NCBI RefSeq assembly: GCF_000429625.1
Contig: NZ_AUCF01000034.1
Coordinates: 1 to 64,000, forward strand
Reading direction: 5' to 3'
DNA length: 64,000 nucleotides
From: Azospirillum halopraeferens DSM 3675
GTDB taxonomy: Bacteria; Pseudomonadota; Alphaproteobacteria; Azospirillales; Azospirillaceae
Each line of letters opens with the position of its first letter. The first letter of the stretch is position 1. The position numbers and the translations under genes were made by a program. Positions 8,042 through 18,012 of this stretch are shown in pieces. The notes beneath the pieces are model-generated. The model ran no database searches. It saw only the letters and a program-made list of their open reading frames with translations, and was not told the DNA's origin.

Positions 8042-9421
8042 TCAGCCATAGTACGAAGTTCGGTGGTCCGGCAGCTCCGGCGGCCGTGCACCGGGCAGTC
8101 GCAGGCGGATGCGCAGCCCGCCCAGCGTGCCCGGCTCCAGCCGGTCCACCGGAACCTCCATGCGGCGGCACAGCTCGGCGACGATCGAGAGCCCGAGGCC
8201 GACCCCGGAGCCGCCGGACCGTCCGAGCCGCTGGAACCGCTCGAAGGCACGCTCGAACGCCTCCGCTGACAGGCCGGGCCCGTCGTCCTCCACGATGAGC
8301 TCGATGGCGGCGGGGTAGACGGCGGCGACCGTGATGCCGACCTGGCCCGGGGAGTCGGCGTACTTGACCGCGTTGTCGACGAGGTTGCGCAGCACGATCG
8401 TCAGCAGATCCGGGTGGGCCGTCACGGCGGCGGAGCGGGGCGAGTCCAGGGAGATTTCCACGTTACGCACATTGGCCGCCGGCACCAGCTCGGCGACGAC
8501 GGACTGAACGAGTTCCACCAGGTCGATCCGGCATCCCCGGTCCCGGGACAGATCGAGCGACTGCGACCGGGTGACGTCGAGGAGTTGCGCGATCAACCGC
8601 CCGGCTCTGTCCGTGGCAACCAGGATGTTGGCGAACCGCGACCGGAGGTGGTCGGGGAGGTCGCCGTCGAGGGCCTCCACCTGGGCACGGATGGCGGTCA
8701 GCGGTGTGCGCAGCTCGTGGGCCGCGTCCGAGACGAAGTCGCGCTCGCGGTCCAGCACCAGCCGCAGACGGTCCATCAGCCCGTTCAGCGCGTGGGCGAC
8801 GCCCTGCAGCTCGCTCGGCGCCTCCGTCTCGTCCAGCGGGGCGAGATTCTCCTCACCACGCTCGCGGACCTGTCCCGCGAAGGCACCGAGCGGTGTCAGG
8901 CTGGAGCGGATGCTGACCATCAGGGCGAAGCCCACCAGCGCCGTTGCGGTGAGGACATAGACGGCCACCAGGCCCGCCACCTGGAGCGAAGAGAGCACCG
9001 GTTCCCACGCGTCGACGCCGATCACGACGCGTGTGCCGGTGCTCTCGTCCTCGGATCCGTGGAGGAGCCACAGCTCGCCGCCGATAGCGGCACTGCCGTC
9101 CAGGGGCAGGGCCAGCAGGCGATCCACCGGCAGCGCCTCCGACGCATAGAGGAGCTGGCCGTTCCGGCTGATCACGACGAGGTAGTCGTCGGCGTCGAAA
9201 TCGAAGCTGTGCCGCTGCTCGAATACCGGCATCACGCCCGACGCGGCTGGCTGGGTTGCCGCGAAGGCCAGCATGAGCTGTGCGGCGTGAGCGGTGCGGC
9301 CGTGGAAGGACTCCTTGTATTCCAGCGCGACGGCGCCGACGATCAGGATGGAGGCCGGCACCCAGACGCACGCGGTCATCCAGGCCAGCCGGCGCTGCAG
9401 GCGCGCGCGGATCGATGTCAT
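8042..9421 (-). CDS. two-component sensor histidine kinase
   Basis: 459 residues. Transmembrane helix near 14-33, a periplasmic sensor loop of about 110 residues, a second helix near 148-170, then a HAMP-like linker. The HisKA box is DFVSDAAHELRTPLTAIRAQ with the phospho-accepting histidine near 235. The ATPase domain shows the N box LRNLVDNAVKYA, G1 VEDDGPGLS and G2 GSGVGLGLSIV. The ATG is one base after the stop of the response regulator gene, so the two are coupled. The adjacent MipA-HlyD-RND operon, transcribed divergently, is the probable target. The inducing signal is not evident. The 3' end abuts a degraded IS5 element but the domain is complete. Confidence 0.92.
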   Translation of the reverse strand: MTSIRARLQRRLAWMTACVWVPASILIVGAVALEYKESFHGRTAHAAQLMLAFAATQPAASGVMPVFEQRHSFDFDADDYLVVISRNGQLLYASEALPVDRLLALPLDGSAAIGGELWLLHGSEDESTGTRVVIGVDAWEPVLSSLQVAGLVAVYVLTATALVGFALMVSIRSSLTPLGAFAGQVRERGEENLAPLDETEAPSELQGVAHALNGLMDRLRLVLDRERDFVSDAAHELRTPLTAIRAQVEALDGDLPDHLRSRFANILVATDRAGRLIAQLLDVTRSQSLDLSRDRGCRIDLVELVQSVVAELVPAANVRNVEISLDSPRSAAVTAHPDLLTIVLRNLVDNAVKYADSPGQVGITVAAVYPAAIELIVEDDGPGLSAEAFERAFERFQRLGRSGGSGVGLGLSIVAELCRRMEVPVDRLEPGTLGGLRIRLRLPGARPPELPDHRTSYYG

Positions 9422-9422
9422 C

Positions 9423-10082
9423 TCACTCCCTCTGAAGCATGTAGCCGACCCCGCGGATCGTCTGGATCAGCTCGGGACCGAGCTTGCGGCGGATCTGCGA
9501 GACGAAGACCTCCAGCGTGTTGCTCTCAGCCTCGCCGCCCCAGCCGTAGAGGTGGTCCTCCAGCGCGTGGCGGGTGAGCACCCGGCCCTGGTTCTCGACG
9601 AACAGCAGCAACAGCGCGAACACCTTCGGCGTGAGCACGATGCTCTCGTCGCCGCGCAGCACGGCGTGGCTCGCCGGGTCAATCCGCAGATCGCGGTAAC
9701 GCAGGATCTCCGCACGGCGTTCGCCGCGGCGGCGGGCAAGAGCGCGGCATCGGGCCATCAACTCCTCCATGGCGAACGGCTTGACCAGGTAGTCGTCGGC
9801 GCCGAGGTCGAGGCCGCGCACCCGGCTGTCCAATTCGTAGCGCGCGCTCAGGATGAGGATCGGCAGACCATGGCCGCCCGCCCGCTGCTCCCGCAGGATG
9901 TCCAGGCCGTCGCGATCCGGCAGGCCGAGGTCGAGGATCATCAGGTCGAAGGCGTCCATCCCGGTGGCCGCGTCGAGCCCGCTGCCGTCCGTGAGCCAGT
10001 CGACGGTCATGCCGGCCCGGGTCAGGCGCGCGCGGATGGCGTCGCCGATCAGCGGGTCGTCCTCAACGAGCAGGATGCGCAT
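9423..10082 (-). CDS. OmpR/PhoB-family response regulator
   Basis: 219 residues. The receiver domain has the acidic pair EDD at 7-9, the phosphorylation site D51 in MILDLGLPD, and the conserved lysine near 101 (YLVKPF). The C-terminal winged helix is of the OmpR type, with LTPKVFALLLLFVENQGRVL and the C-terminal FVSQIRRKLG and IRGVGYML. It is the first gene of the operon with the sensor kinase and starts about 146 bases from the divergent mipA-like gene, so it could control both directions from the shared gap. Confidence 0.94.
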   Translation of the reverse strand: MRILLVEDDPLIGDAIRARLTRAGMTVDWLTDGSGLDAATGMDAFDLMILDLGLPDRDGLDILREQRAGGHGLPILILSARYELDSRVRGLDLGADDYLVKPFAMEELMARCRALARRRGERRAEILRYRDLRIDPASHAVLRGDESIVLTPKVFALLLLFVENQGRVLTRHALEDHLYGWGGEAESNTLEVFVSQIRRKLGPELIQTIRGVGYMLQRE

Positions 10083-10228
10083 GCCTCACTCCCGGTTGGT
10101 TCGGGCGACAAGATCCCACCGGAACCTGAAGCGAAACTGAGTCGCCGCCCGTCGCCGCGTTCAGGTCCGGTTCAGGCACCGCTGGCAAGGTCCGCGCCGA
10201 CGCTGACCCAACATAGGGCATAATCCAC

Positions 10229-11047
10229 ATGAGACGTGCATCCATCGGCCGCGGCATGGCCCTGGCGACCGCCTTCTGCGTGACCGCGGTGATTCACACG
10301 ACGGCCGCCAATGCGGCGGCGCAGGACGGTGCCCCCGGCGACTGGTCCTTCACCGTCGGGGCCGGCGCCCTCTACATTCCGGACTACGAAGGGTCCGACG
10401 AGTTCGAGGTGCTGCCGCTGCCGATCGTCGAGGTGTCCTGGCGGGACCGCGTGCGCCTCACCACCATCGGGGGACCGGGGCTCTACGCGACCCCTTTCGT
10501 GACCGACGGCCTGCGGTTCGACCTCGGCGTCCGCTACGAGTTCGGACGCAAGGAGGACGACAACGACGCCCTGAAGGGACTCGGCGACCTCGACGTCGGC
10601 GCGGTGGGGGTCGTCCGGCTCGGCTACGCCGTCGGCCCGGTGGACCTCGGCCTCGTGGTCGCCCGCGACATCACCGGCGACCGCAAGGGACTCACGGCCA
10701 CCTTGGAGGCGGAATACGCCATCGACCTGTTCGGCGGGCGGGGGCGCCTCGGCGTGACGTCGTATGTCACCTGGGCCGACGACGAGTACATGGGCAACAC
10801 GTTCGGCGTCACCGCGGCCCAGGCCGCCCGCTCCGCCCGTCGCTACACCCGCTACGACGCCGCAGCCGGAGTCAAGGACGCGGGTGTCGCCGTCGCCCTC
10901 GCATACAAACTCACCGATTCGATCCAGGCCATAGGTGGGGTGGGTTACGGCCGCCTGCTCGGCGACGCCGCCGACAGCCCGCTGGTCGATCGCGAGGGCA
11001 GCGCGGACCAGTTCATGGCGCAGGTCGGCGTCAGCTATCGCTGGTAA
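10229..11047 (+). CDS. MipA/OmpV-family outer-membrane protein
   Basis: 272 residues with a signal peptide (cleavage likely after ANAAAQ near 25-30) and an outer-membrane beta-barrel of the MipA/OmpV family. Hallmarks are GAGALYIPDYEGSDEFEVLP near the mature N-terminus, VGPVDLGLVVARDITGDRKG in the middle, and the aromatic C-terminus VGVSYRW suited for Bam assembly. It is first in an operon with a lipoprotein HlyD adaptor and an RND pump and is divergent from the two-component system. MipA-like proteins are often induced by envelope or antimicrobial stress; that role here is inferred. Confidence 0.9.
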   Translation: MRRASIGRGMALATAFCVTAVIHTTAANAAAQDGAPGDWSFTVGAGALYIPDYEGSDEFEVLPLPIVEVSWRDRVRLTTIGGPGLYATPFVTDGLRFDLGVRYEFGRKEDDNDALKGLGDLDVGAVGVVRLGYAVGPVDLGLVVARDITGDRKGLTATLEAEYAIDLFGGRGRLGVTSYVTWADDEYMGNTFGVTAAQAARSARRYTRYDAAAGVKDAGVAVALAYKLTDSIQAIGGVGYGRLLGDAADSPLVDREGSADQFMAQVGVSYRW

Positions 11048-11061
11048 AGGGCCCTCGTGAG

Positions 11062-12261
11062 ATGATTCGCAAACTTCCTGTCCTCGGCGCCGGTGTGGCG
11101 ATGGGGCTCATGGCGGCGGCCTGTGTCCCGGACCGGGACTCGGCACAGTCAGGACCGACGCACACACCCCCCTCCATCGTCGTCGTCGAGGCCGTGGAGG
11201 GGCGGATCAGAGATCGTGTCCTTGCCACCGGTTCCATCGAGGCGGTCGAGGAAGTCTACGTCTCCCCGCTGGTCGACGGGCTGTCCATCCGCGCGGTGAC
11301 CGCCGATCGTGGCGACCGGGTGGAAGGCGGCAGCACGCTGGCCGTTCTCAACGACGACGCCCTTCGTCTGGAGAAGAGCGAGTCCGAGGCCTCCCTGGCG
11401 AAGGCGGAGGCCGCGCAGGCGCAGGCGCAAGCGCAACTCGCCGAGGCCGGGGCGAACGCCGACGAGGCGACCCGCGTCGCGGAACGGGCTGCACGGCTGT
11501 CGGGCAATCAGACGGTCTCGGTGGCGGAGGCCGACCGGTTGTCGGCCCTTGCCACCGCGGCGCGGGCCCGTCTGCGCTCGGCCGAGCAGGCCCTGGGCAT
11601 CGCCACCGCGGACATCAGGGTGGCGCGTGCCCGCGTCGACGACGTCGACCTGCGTCTTGCACGCACCGCCGTGAAGGCCCCGGTCAGCGGCGTAATCTCC
11701 GTCCGGAACGCCAAGGTCGGGGCGATCGCCAGCGGCGGCCAACCGCTCTATGCCATCATCCGCGATGGCGCGGTCGAAATGGCGGCCGAGGTTCCCGAGA
11801 CCGATCTCGGCAAGCTCGCGGTCGGAATGCCGGCGACGGTCGAGCTGGCCGGAGGGGGCACGGCCGTTGCGGGGATGATCCGCCGGATCGCTCCGACGGT
11901 CGACCCGCAGACGCGTCTCGGCACCGTCCACATCGCCCTCGCCGACACGGCGGCCGCCCGGCCCGGCATGTACGCCAGCGCAACCCTCATTGCCGAGGAG
12001 AAGCGGGCGGTCATTCTGCCCCGCGCGTCGATCACGTCGGTCGACGGTGGGGCGGCCGTCCGCAAGGTGGACGACGGCGTCGTCCATCTGGTGCCGGTGT
12101 CGGTCGGCATAGAGGACGGCCCCTTCGTCGAGATCCTGTCCGGTCTCGCGGCGGGTGACCGGGCGGTGGCGAAAGCGGGCGTCTTCGTGCGCGACGGCGA
12201 CCGCATCCGTGCGGTCGAACCGGCGCCCCCGGCAACCCGTGGAACGGACCCCGGGCCATGA
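11062..12261 (+). CDS. HlyD-family RND efflux adaptor (periplasmic, probable lipoprotein)
   Basis: 399 residues. The N-terminus ends in MAAAC, a plausible lipobox with Cys 21. It is followed by the first half of the biotinyl-lipoyl motif (VYVSPLVDGLSIRAVTADRG, about 70-90), a long Ala/Glu/Gln-rich alpha hairpin (about 105-200), the second lipoyl half (VKAPVSGVISVRNAKVGAIA), then beta-barrel and membrane-proximal domains. It bridges the RND pump to an outer-membrane channel. It starts 14 bases after the mipA-like gene and overlaps the RND gene by four bases (ATGA). No TolC-like gene is present, so an external channel must be recruited. Confidence 0.9.
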   Translation: MIRKLPVLGAGVAMGLMAAACVPDRDSAQSGPTHTPPSIVVVEAVEGRIRDRVLATGSIEAVEEVYVSPLVDGLSIRAVTADRGDRVEGGSTLAVLNDDALRLEKSESEASLAKAEAAQAQAQAQLAEAGANADEATRVAERAARLSGNQTVSVAEADRLSALATAARARLRSAEQALGIATADIRVARARVDDVDLRLARTAVKAPVSGVISVRNAKVGAIASGGQPLYAIIRDGAVEMAAEVPETDLGKLAVGMPATVELAGGGTAVAGMIRRIAPTVDPQTRLGTVHIALADTAAARPGMYASATLIAEEKRAVILPRASITSVDGGAAVRKVDDGVVHLVPVSVGIEDGPFVEILSGLAAGDRAVAKAGVFVRDGDRIRAVEPAPPATRGTDPGP

Positions 12262-15200
12262 ACGTCTCCGCCTGGGCCATCCGCAATCCCGTCCCGCCGA
12301 TCCTGGCGTTCGTCGTGCTCCTCATGCTGGGCTGGCAATCCTTCGGCACCCTGCCGATCACGCAGCTTCCCAACATCGATGTGCCGATCGTCTCGATCGA
12401 GGTCACCCAGAACGGTGCTACGCCCGCCGAACTCGAAACCCAGGTCACCGAACCCATCGAGGACGAGGTCGCCGGCATCGCAGGCGTCCACCACGTGCAG
12501 TCCACGATCACGGACGGGCGGTCCACGACGTCCGTCATCTTCCGCCTGGAGGTCTCAACCTCCCGGGCGGTGCAGGACGTCAAGGACGCGGTCGACCGCA
12601 TCCGCGGGGACCTTCCGGCCACGATCGACGCCCCGATCGTGTCGACGGTCGACGTCGAGGGCCAGGCGATCCAGACCTTCGCGGTCTCCTCCCCCGGCAT
12701 GACGCTCGAGGAACTCTCCTGGTTCGTCGACGACACGATCATCCGGGCCCTCCAGGGGCAGCGCGGCATCGGCCGGGTCGACCGCCATGGCGGCTCCGAT
12801 CGCGAGGTCCGCATCGAGCTCGACGCGGACCGGCTGAATTCCTTCGGCGTCACCGCGGCCGCGGTCAACGACCAGCTCCGACGGATGAACCTGGATATCG
12901 GGTCCGGCCGGGGCGAGGTGGGCGGCCTCGAGCAGGCCATCCGGCTGCTGGGCGACACGCGGGACGTGGCCGGGCTGGCCAACACGATGATCGGGCTGCC
13001 GAACGGCCGCTTCGTCCGCCTGTCGGAGCTTGGCCGCGTGGCCGACACCTACCGGGAGCCGCAGTCCTTCGCCCGCTTCGGCGGCCGTCCGGTCGTCACG
13101 TTCGCGGTGTTCCGTGCCAGGGGCGCCAGCGAGGTGACCGTCGCCGAGGCGGTGGCCCGGACGCTGGACGCACTGCGCATGCGGCACCCGGATGTCGCCA
13201 TCGCCCTGGTCGACGATTCGGTGTACATGACCTACGGGACCTACGAGGCCGCCCTTCACACGCTGGTCGAAGGCGCAGTGCTGGCGGTCGTCATCGTGAT
13301 GGTCTTCCTGCGCGACTGGCGGTCCACCCTGTTCGCGGCGGTCGCCCTGCCGCTCTCGGCCGTCCCGACCTTCTGGGTCATAGACCTCCTCGGCTTCTCG
13401 TTGAACCTCGTCAGCCTCCTGGCTATGACCCTGGCCACGGGTATCCTCATCGATGACGCGATCGTGGAGATCGAGAACATCGAGCGGCACGCCCGCATGG
13501 GCAAGTCGCCCTTCCGTGCCGCGATGGACGCCGCCGACGAGATCGGCCTGGCGGTCATCGCCACCACCCTGGCGATCGTCGCGGTGTTCCTGCCCGTCTC
13601 CTTCATGCCAGGCGTCGCCGGGCAATACTTCATCCAGTTCGGTCTGACGGTCGCGATCGCGGTCCTCTTCTCCCTGCTGGTCGCCCGGCTGATCACGCCC
13701 GTCCTGGCGGCCTACCTGGCGCGCCCGGCGGGGGCCGGCGACGGCCGTCATGGCCGCGGCGACAGCGGCATCATGGCATTCTACACGGCGCTGATCGGCG
13801 CGACGACCCGCTGGCGGTACACCACGCTGCTCGCCGCCGTCGGCGGACTGGCCCTCTCGGTCTACCTCCTGGCCCAGATTCCCGGCAGTTTCCTGCCGCC
13901 GGAGGACAACGGGCGGATCAGCCTATCGGTCGAGCTGCCGCCGGGCGCGATGCTGGAGGACACGGAACGCACCGCGATGGCGCTCCATGAGCGGCTCAAG
14001 GACGTTGACGGGATTGCGAACATCTTCGTGCTCGGCGGCACGTCGCCGGCCGGCGACCGCGAGGTGCGCCGCGCCGCCGTCACCGTGCTTCTCGACAAGC
14101 TCGACCATTCCCTGGTCACCACGCTCGTCAACGACGTGATCGGCGGGATCCCGCTGATCGGGCCGCACCTGCCGAAGCGGCCGGCGGCCGGACGCACCAC
14201 GCCGCAATGGCGGATCGAGGCGGAGATCCTCGCGCGGCTGCGCGCGCTGCCCGACGCGCGCGTCTTCAAGATGAACGAGGAAGGGGAGCGCGAGCTGTCC
14301 TTCAATCTGCTGTCCGAGCACGACGCGGACCTGGACGCGGCGGTGGCGACGCTGGAGGCGAAGCTGCGTCAGGATCCGCTGCTCGCCAACGTCGGCGCGG
14401 ACGGTACCCTGCCGCGGCCGGAACTGTGGATCCGGCCGCGGGACGAGCGCCTGGCCCGTCTCGGCATCACCGCCGAGCAGGTGTCCGAGGTCGTGCGGGT
14501 CGCCACCATCGGCGGCGGCGACGGAGAGCTGACGAAGATCGCGCTCGACGGGCGGCTGATCCCGATCCGGGTCCAGCTCGACCGCAATGTCCGCGGCGAT
14601 CCTGCGGCGATCCGCAACTTGAAGGTCCCCACGGCGTCCGGGGCACTGGTGCCGCTGTCGAGCGTCGCCGGCATCGGCTTCGCGGAGGGGCCCAGCTCGA
14701 TCCGGCGCTACGACCGTGCCCGCGTCGTCGGGCTCGGCGCCGATCTGCCGGCGGGGGTTGCTCTTGACACGGCGTCCGACCGCTTCCGGGAGATCGCGGC
14801 CGAGGCGGGGTTGCCGGCGACGGTCGAGCTGTTCGAAAGCGGCGACGTCGAGGTGCAGGGGGAATTGCAGCAAAGCTTCGGCGACGCCATGCTGCTGGGC
14901 CTGATGATGGTGCTGGTGGTCCTGATCCTGCTCTTCCGGGACGTGGTGCAGCCGTTCACCATCCTGTTCTCGCTGCCGCTCGCCATCGGCGGTGTCGCGG
15001 CCGGCCTCATCCTCACTCAGAACCCGCTGTCGTTGCCGGTGCTGATCGGCATTCTTATGCTGATGGGCATCGTCAGCAAGAACGCCATCCTGCTGGTCGA
15101 CGTCGGCATCGAAAGGATGCGTCGCGGTGCCGACCGCAGGGCCGCCATCATCGAGGCCGGGCGCACGCGCGCCCGCCCGATCATCATGACCTCGATCGCT

Positions 15201-15485
15201 ATGTCCGCGGGCATGCTGCCCTCCGCGCTCGGCGTCGGCGAGGGCGGGTCTTTCCGTGCGCCGATGGCCATCGCCGTCATCGGTGGAATCACCGCCTCGA
15301 CGCTCCTGAGCCTCGCCGTCGTCCCCTCCGTCTTCCTGATCATGGACGATCTTTCGCGTCTGCTCGCCCGCATCTTCGGCCGCTGGGTCGGTCGCAAGGA
15401 AGAGGAAGGCCGGCCGCCCGATCGTCAGAGCGCCGTCAGGCTGAGGGTGATTCGTCGGCCGGGGCGGGGCATGGGGAATCGATGA
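12258..15485 (+). CDS. RND-family multidrug efflux permease
   Basis: 1075 residues, the usual length for RND pumps. Twelve transmembrane segments are expected: TM1 near 12-30 and clusters near 340-480 and 870-1030. Proton-relay aspartates are present in TM4 (ATGILIDDAIVEIENIERH). The repeat-half signature MLMGIVSKNAILLVD lies near 935. Two periplasmic porter loops are present, the first starting PITQLPNIDVPIVSIEVTQN. It overlaps the adaptor gene by four bases. Substrate cannot be read from sequence; HAE-1-like drug or amphiphile export is likely. Regulation by the divergent two-component system is inferred. Confidence 0.93.
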   Translation: MNVSAWAIRNPVPPILAFVVLLMLGWQSFGTLPITQLPNIDVPIVSIEVTQNGATPAELETQVTEPIEDEVAGIAGVHHVQSTITDGRSTTSVIFRLEVSTSRAVQDVKDAVDRIRGDLPATIDAPIVSTVDVEGQAIQTFAVSSPGMTLEELSWFVDDTIIRALQGQRGIGRVDRHGGSDREVRIELDADRLNSFGVTAAAVNDQLRRMNLDIGSGRGEVGGLEQAIRLLGDTRDVAGLANTMIGLPNGRFVRLSELGRVADTYREPQSFARFGGRPVVTFAVFRARGASEVTVAEAVARTLDALRMRHPDVAIALVDDSVYMTYGTYEAALHTLVEGAVLAVVIVMVFLRDWRSTLFAAVALPLSAVPTFWVIDLLGFSLNLVSLLAMTLATGILIDDAIVEIENIERHARMGKSPFRAAMDAADEIGLAVIATTLAIVAVFLPVSFMPGVAGQYFIQFGLTVAIAVLFSLLVARLITPVLAAYLARPAGAGDGRHGRGDSGIMAFYTALIGATTRWRYTTLLAAVGGLALSVYLLAQIPGSFLPPEDNGRISLSVELPPGAMLEDTERTAMALHERLKDVDGIANIFVLGGTSPAGDREVRRAAVTVLLDKLDHSLVTTLVNDVIGGIPLIGPHLPKRPAAGRTTPQWRIEAEILARLRALPDARVFKMNEEGERELSFNLLSEHDADLDAAVATLEAKLRQDPLLANVGADGTLPRPELWIRPRDERLARLGITAEQVSEVVRVATIGGGDGELTKIALDGRLIPIRVQLDRNVRGDPAAIRNLKVPTASGALVPLSSVAGIGFAEGPSSIRRYDRARVVGLGADLPAGVALDTASDRFREIAAEAGLPATVELFESGDVEVQGELQQSFGDAMLLGLMMVLVVLILLFRDVVQPFTILFSLPLAIGGVAAGLILTQNPLSLPVLIGILMLMGIVSKNAILLVDVGIERMRRGADRRAAIIEAGRTRARPIIMTSIAMSAGMLPSALGVGEGGSFRAPMAIAVIGGITASTLLSLAVVPSVFLIMDDLSRLLARIFGRWVGRKEEEGRPPDRQSAVRLRVIRRPGRGMGNR

Positions 15486-15572
15486 CGTGCCACCCGATAC
15501 GGCCGCCTTGCGCCGACGCCGGCGTGTTGCAGCGAGGTGACGAAGTCGGGAGATCGCCGACCCCACCGCTGA

Positions 15573-16254
15573 TCAGGCGGCGCGGACGGAGTTCGGGCGC
15601 CCGAGGTCGAGCATGCGGTTGAGCACGGCGGCGGCGGCGGCGACCTCGGTGGCCTGCGCCCGGTCGGAGTGGAAGCGCAGGGCCGGTCCGAGAACCTGCT
15701 TCCAGCATCCGATCTGTCCCTCGACCTTTGCCATCTCATTGCAGCCGCTGCTGCGCTGCCAAGCCATCCGCCCGGTCCCGTGATCGCCTGGATGTGGCGG
15801 TCGCGCTGGGTGGGCGCGGTCGCGGCCGTGTCGCTGAGCACGGCGTCGGCCCGGTGCTGTCCACCAGCAGGTGGTTGGACCCGCCGGTTGAGCGCGGCGC
15901 TTCCGGCAGCGTCACCGTCCGGGCGCGGCGGGCAAGAGTGGAATGATCGGGCACCGGCAGGTCAAGGCCGGGCAGATGCAGGACGGAAGCGAGAAGCCCT
16001 TCGGTCTGGCGCAACGCCAGACGGAACACGGCGCGCAGCATCAGCCCCGTCATGATCGCCAAGTCGGAGTAGCTGAGCTGTCCGCCAGGCGTGGTCCATG
16101 GCGCCGCCTTCCAGTGCGCGATTGCGTCCTCGGTGAACCAGACCGTGAGGCTGCCCCGCTGGCGCAGGGAGGCGCCGTACTCGGCCCAGTTCGTCACTTT
16201 GCGTTTCGGTCGCAGGATGTGATGGCTGTGAGCGGCGTTCGCCTTGTGCGGCAT
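15573..16254 (-). pseudogene. IS5-family transposase with internal deletion (third relative)
   Basis: It starts MPHKANAAHSHHILRPKRK at ATG 16254 and runs through SLRQRGSLTVWFTEDAIAHW, which shows direct continuity where the other two copies carry the 60-bp palindrome, then DLPVPDHSTLARRAR and LLVDSTG. The middle of the DDE domain is deleted and the frame breaks. The C-terminus resumes as QIGCWKQVLGPALRFHSDRA and AVLNRMLDLGRPNSVRAA, ending at 15573. TIR-like sequence near 15523 (GTGTTGCAG) and 16315 (GTTGTTGCAC in reverse) suggests the element spans about 15523-16325, directly downstream of the RND gene. Confidence 0.75.
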
Positions 16255-16325
16255 CGCGGGAAATCCAGCTGACGAAGAATGGCGCCCCGACCGACCCCAC
16301 CAGATCCGTCCGTGCAACAACGTGG

Positions 16326-16986
16326 CACCAGCGCCCGTGGGACCACGAAGCTGCCCTGGTGCGCCGTCAGCCGGACATGGCAGTCCGGTAAAACGATTTC
16401 GAAGCCGGAAACCTAATGCCCAGAGAGGGATATCGTCCACGATTCCGAAATTATTGAATGTCTGGTTTCCGCAACCATGATGTTTTTCCTCCTCCGTCGA
16501 TGGACGGAGTCGAGGAAGGACCGGCATCGCCGCAAGATGACAATTGCCATAGGCGCCATCACTCCCCCCGGGACGGTCTTTTTCCGCCGGAGCGCATGTC
16601 AGCGGAGCAGCGTAGCCTGACGAACCTGTCGGGGCGCAGGGCCGCTCCGTCTCCCTCGGACAATCCGCGGGAGGGTAGGATTCTCGGGGGCTTGAAGGAA
16701 CCGGCGGTTCCAATCTCGAAAGCCGAACGAGCGAAACGCGATCGGGCATTCGGGTGGACACCCGATGCCTCCGGAGCCCGGTCCGATCCCACGGGGCCTT
16801 CCCTACGGCAGCTTCGGTCACCCCGGAACCGGGCGATTCAGGGAGGCAGCGAGTCCGACGCCATTTTCCACGTGGTTTCAACCGCCCGGTTGACAGCCGG
16901 TGCAAGGATTGAAATTCGGGGGGCGCCGGTGCTATGGCGTGCGTGCGGCCGCATTCCGGCGGCCGTTACGCAGGGCAGGGCAGGAC
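16326..16986. other. non-coding or unrecognised stretch upstream of recombinase
   Basis: About 660 bases without a supportable gene. Open frames on both strands are short, arginine- or proline-rich shadows. A TTGACA lies near 16891, but no convincing -10 follows at the right spacing. Confidence 0.45.
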
Positions 16987-17931
16987 ATGACGCTCATCGG
17001 CTACGCACGGGTCTCCACCGAGGACCAGTCGACCGAGGCTCAGATCCTCGACCTGAAGCGCTTCGGCTGCACCGAGATCTTCCGCGAGAACGCCTCGGGC
17101 GCCGATCGCGACCGCCCGCAGCTCAAGGCGGTGCTCGGCCGGGTGAGGAAGGGTGATACCCTGGTGGTGGTGCGCATCGACCGCCTGGCCCGATCGCTCT
17201 CCCACTTGTTGGATGTGATCGACACGCTGGAGCGCAAGGGGGTGGCGTTCAAGTCTCTGGGCGATCCCATCGACACCGGCAGCCCGCAGGGCAAGTTCAC
17301 CCTGCAGATCCTCGGCGCGGTGGCGGAGTTCGAGCGCTCCCTCATCCGCGAGCGCACCAAGGCCGGCGTGCGGGCAGCCAAGGCCATCGGCAAGAAACCC
17401 GGCAACCCGGGGCTCATCGCGAGGGACCCGCTCGCCCGCCGCCGGGTCGCTCGTGCGCGCGACGACCGCCTGAGCGAGCGGGTGGCCGGTGGGGCCGGCG
17501 AGTTCCTTCCGATCGTGCGCCGCCTGCGGCCCGACCATCCCTGGGATCGGGTGGTTGACGTGCTCAACACCGCGATGAAGAAGCGTCCCGGCGACAGCGC
17601 GACACCCTGGACACGCGACGCGCTGATCCGCGCCGTGAAGCGCCTGGTCGCCGACGGTCTGGCCGAACCCGATCTGCTCAAGGCGGCGCCGCGCCGCTCG
17701 AAGAAGGCGGTCGCGCAGGACAAGCGCCTGGTGGAACTGGTGGCGACCATCCACAACGCGGCGGACGGCGAGAAGCCGACGTTGGCCCGCATCGGCCGGC
17801 AGCTCGAACGCCAGGGCGTTCTCACGGCGACGGGAGCCCGGACCTGGGCGCCGTCGAGCGTCAAGGCGTTGCTCGACCGCGCCCGCGAGCAGGGATTGCT
17901 GGAACCGGACGGTGGCGGCGAGGAATCATAG
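16987..17931 (+). CDS. serine recombinase (resolvase/invertase family) with C-terminal extension
   Basis: 314 residues. The N-terminal catalytic domain begins MTLIGYARVSTEDQ with the nucleophile Ser10, then VVVRIDRLARSLSHLL and the long E-helix AVAEFERSLIRERTKAGVRA. Resolvases and invertases are about 190 residues; here an additional 130 residues hold two or more helix-turn-helix-like segments (for example PTLARIGRQLERQGVL and VKALLDRAREQGLL), perhaps an extended DNA-binding domain. The ATG at 16987 begins exactly at the conserved fold. It flanks an ISKra4 fragment and a toxin-antitoxin pair and may be the recombinase of a mobile segment. Confidence 0.88.
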   Translation: MTLIGYARVSTEDQSTEAQILDLKRFGCTEIFRENASGADRDRPQLKAVLGRVRKGDTLVVVRIDRLARSLSHLLDVIDTLERKGVAFKSLGDPIDTGSPQGKFTLQILGAVAEFERSLIRERTKAGVRAAKAIGKKPGNPGLIARDPLARRRVARARDDRLSERVAGGAGEFLPIVRRLRPDHPWDRVVDVLNTAMKKRPGDSATPWTRDALIRAVKRLVADGLAEPDLLKAAPRRSKKAVAQDKRLVELVATIHNAADGEKPTLARIGRQLERQGVLTATGARTWAPSSVKALLDRAREQGLLEPDGGGEES

Positions 17932-18012
17932 GCCGGCCAGATATGGCGGAGACCGTCGCAAACCTGGGGGAGGATGGTAGGGCGCGTTCGGATGGCAGCG
18001 GTCGGGGGCGCG

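Noticed and set aside
13923..15566. Minus-strand open frame of 547 codons
   Set aside because: Antisense shadow of the RND permease; His/Asp/Arg-rich composition without motifs.
16458..17156. Plus-strand frame upstream of the recombinase
   Set aside because: It overlaps the recombinase in another frame and shows no domain or ribosome site.
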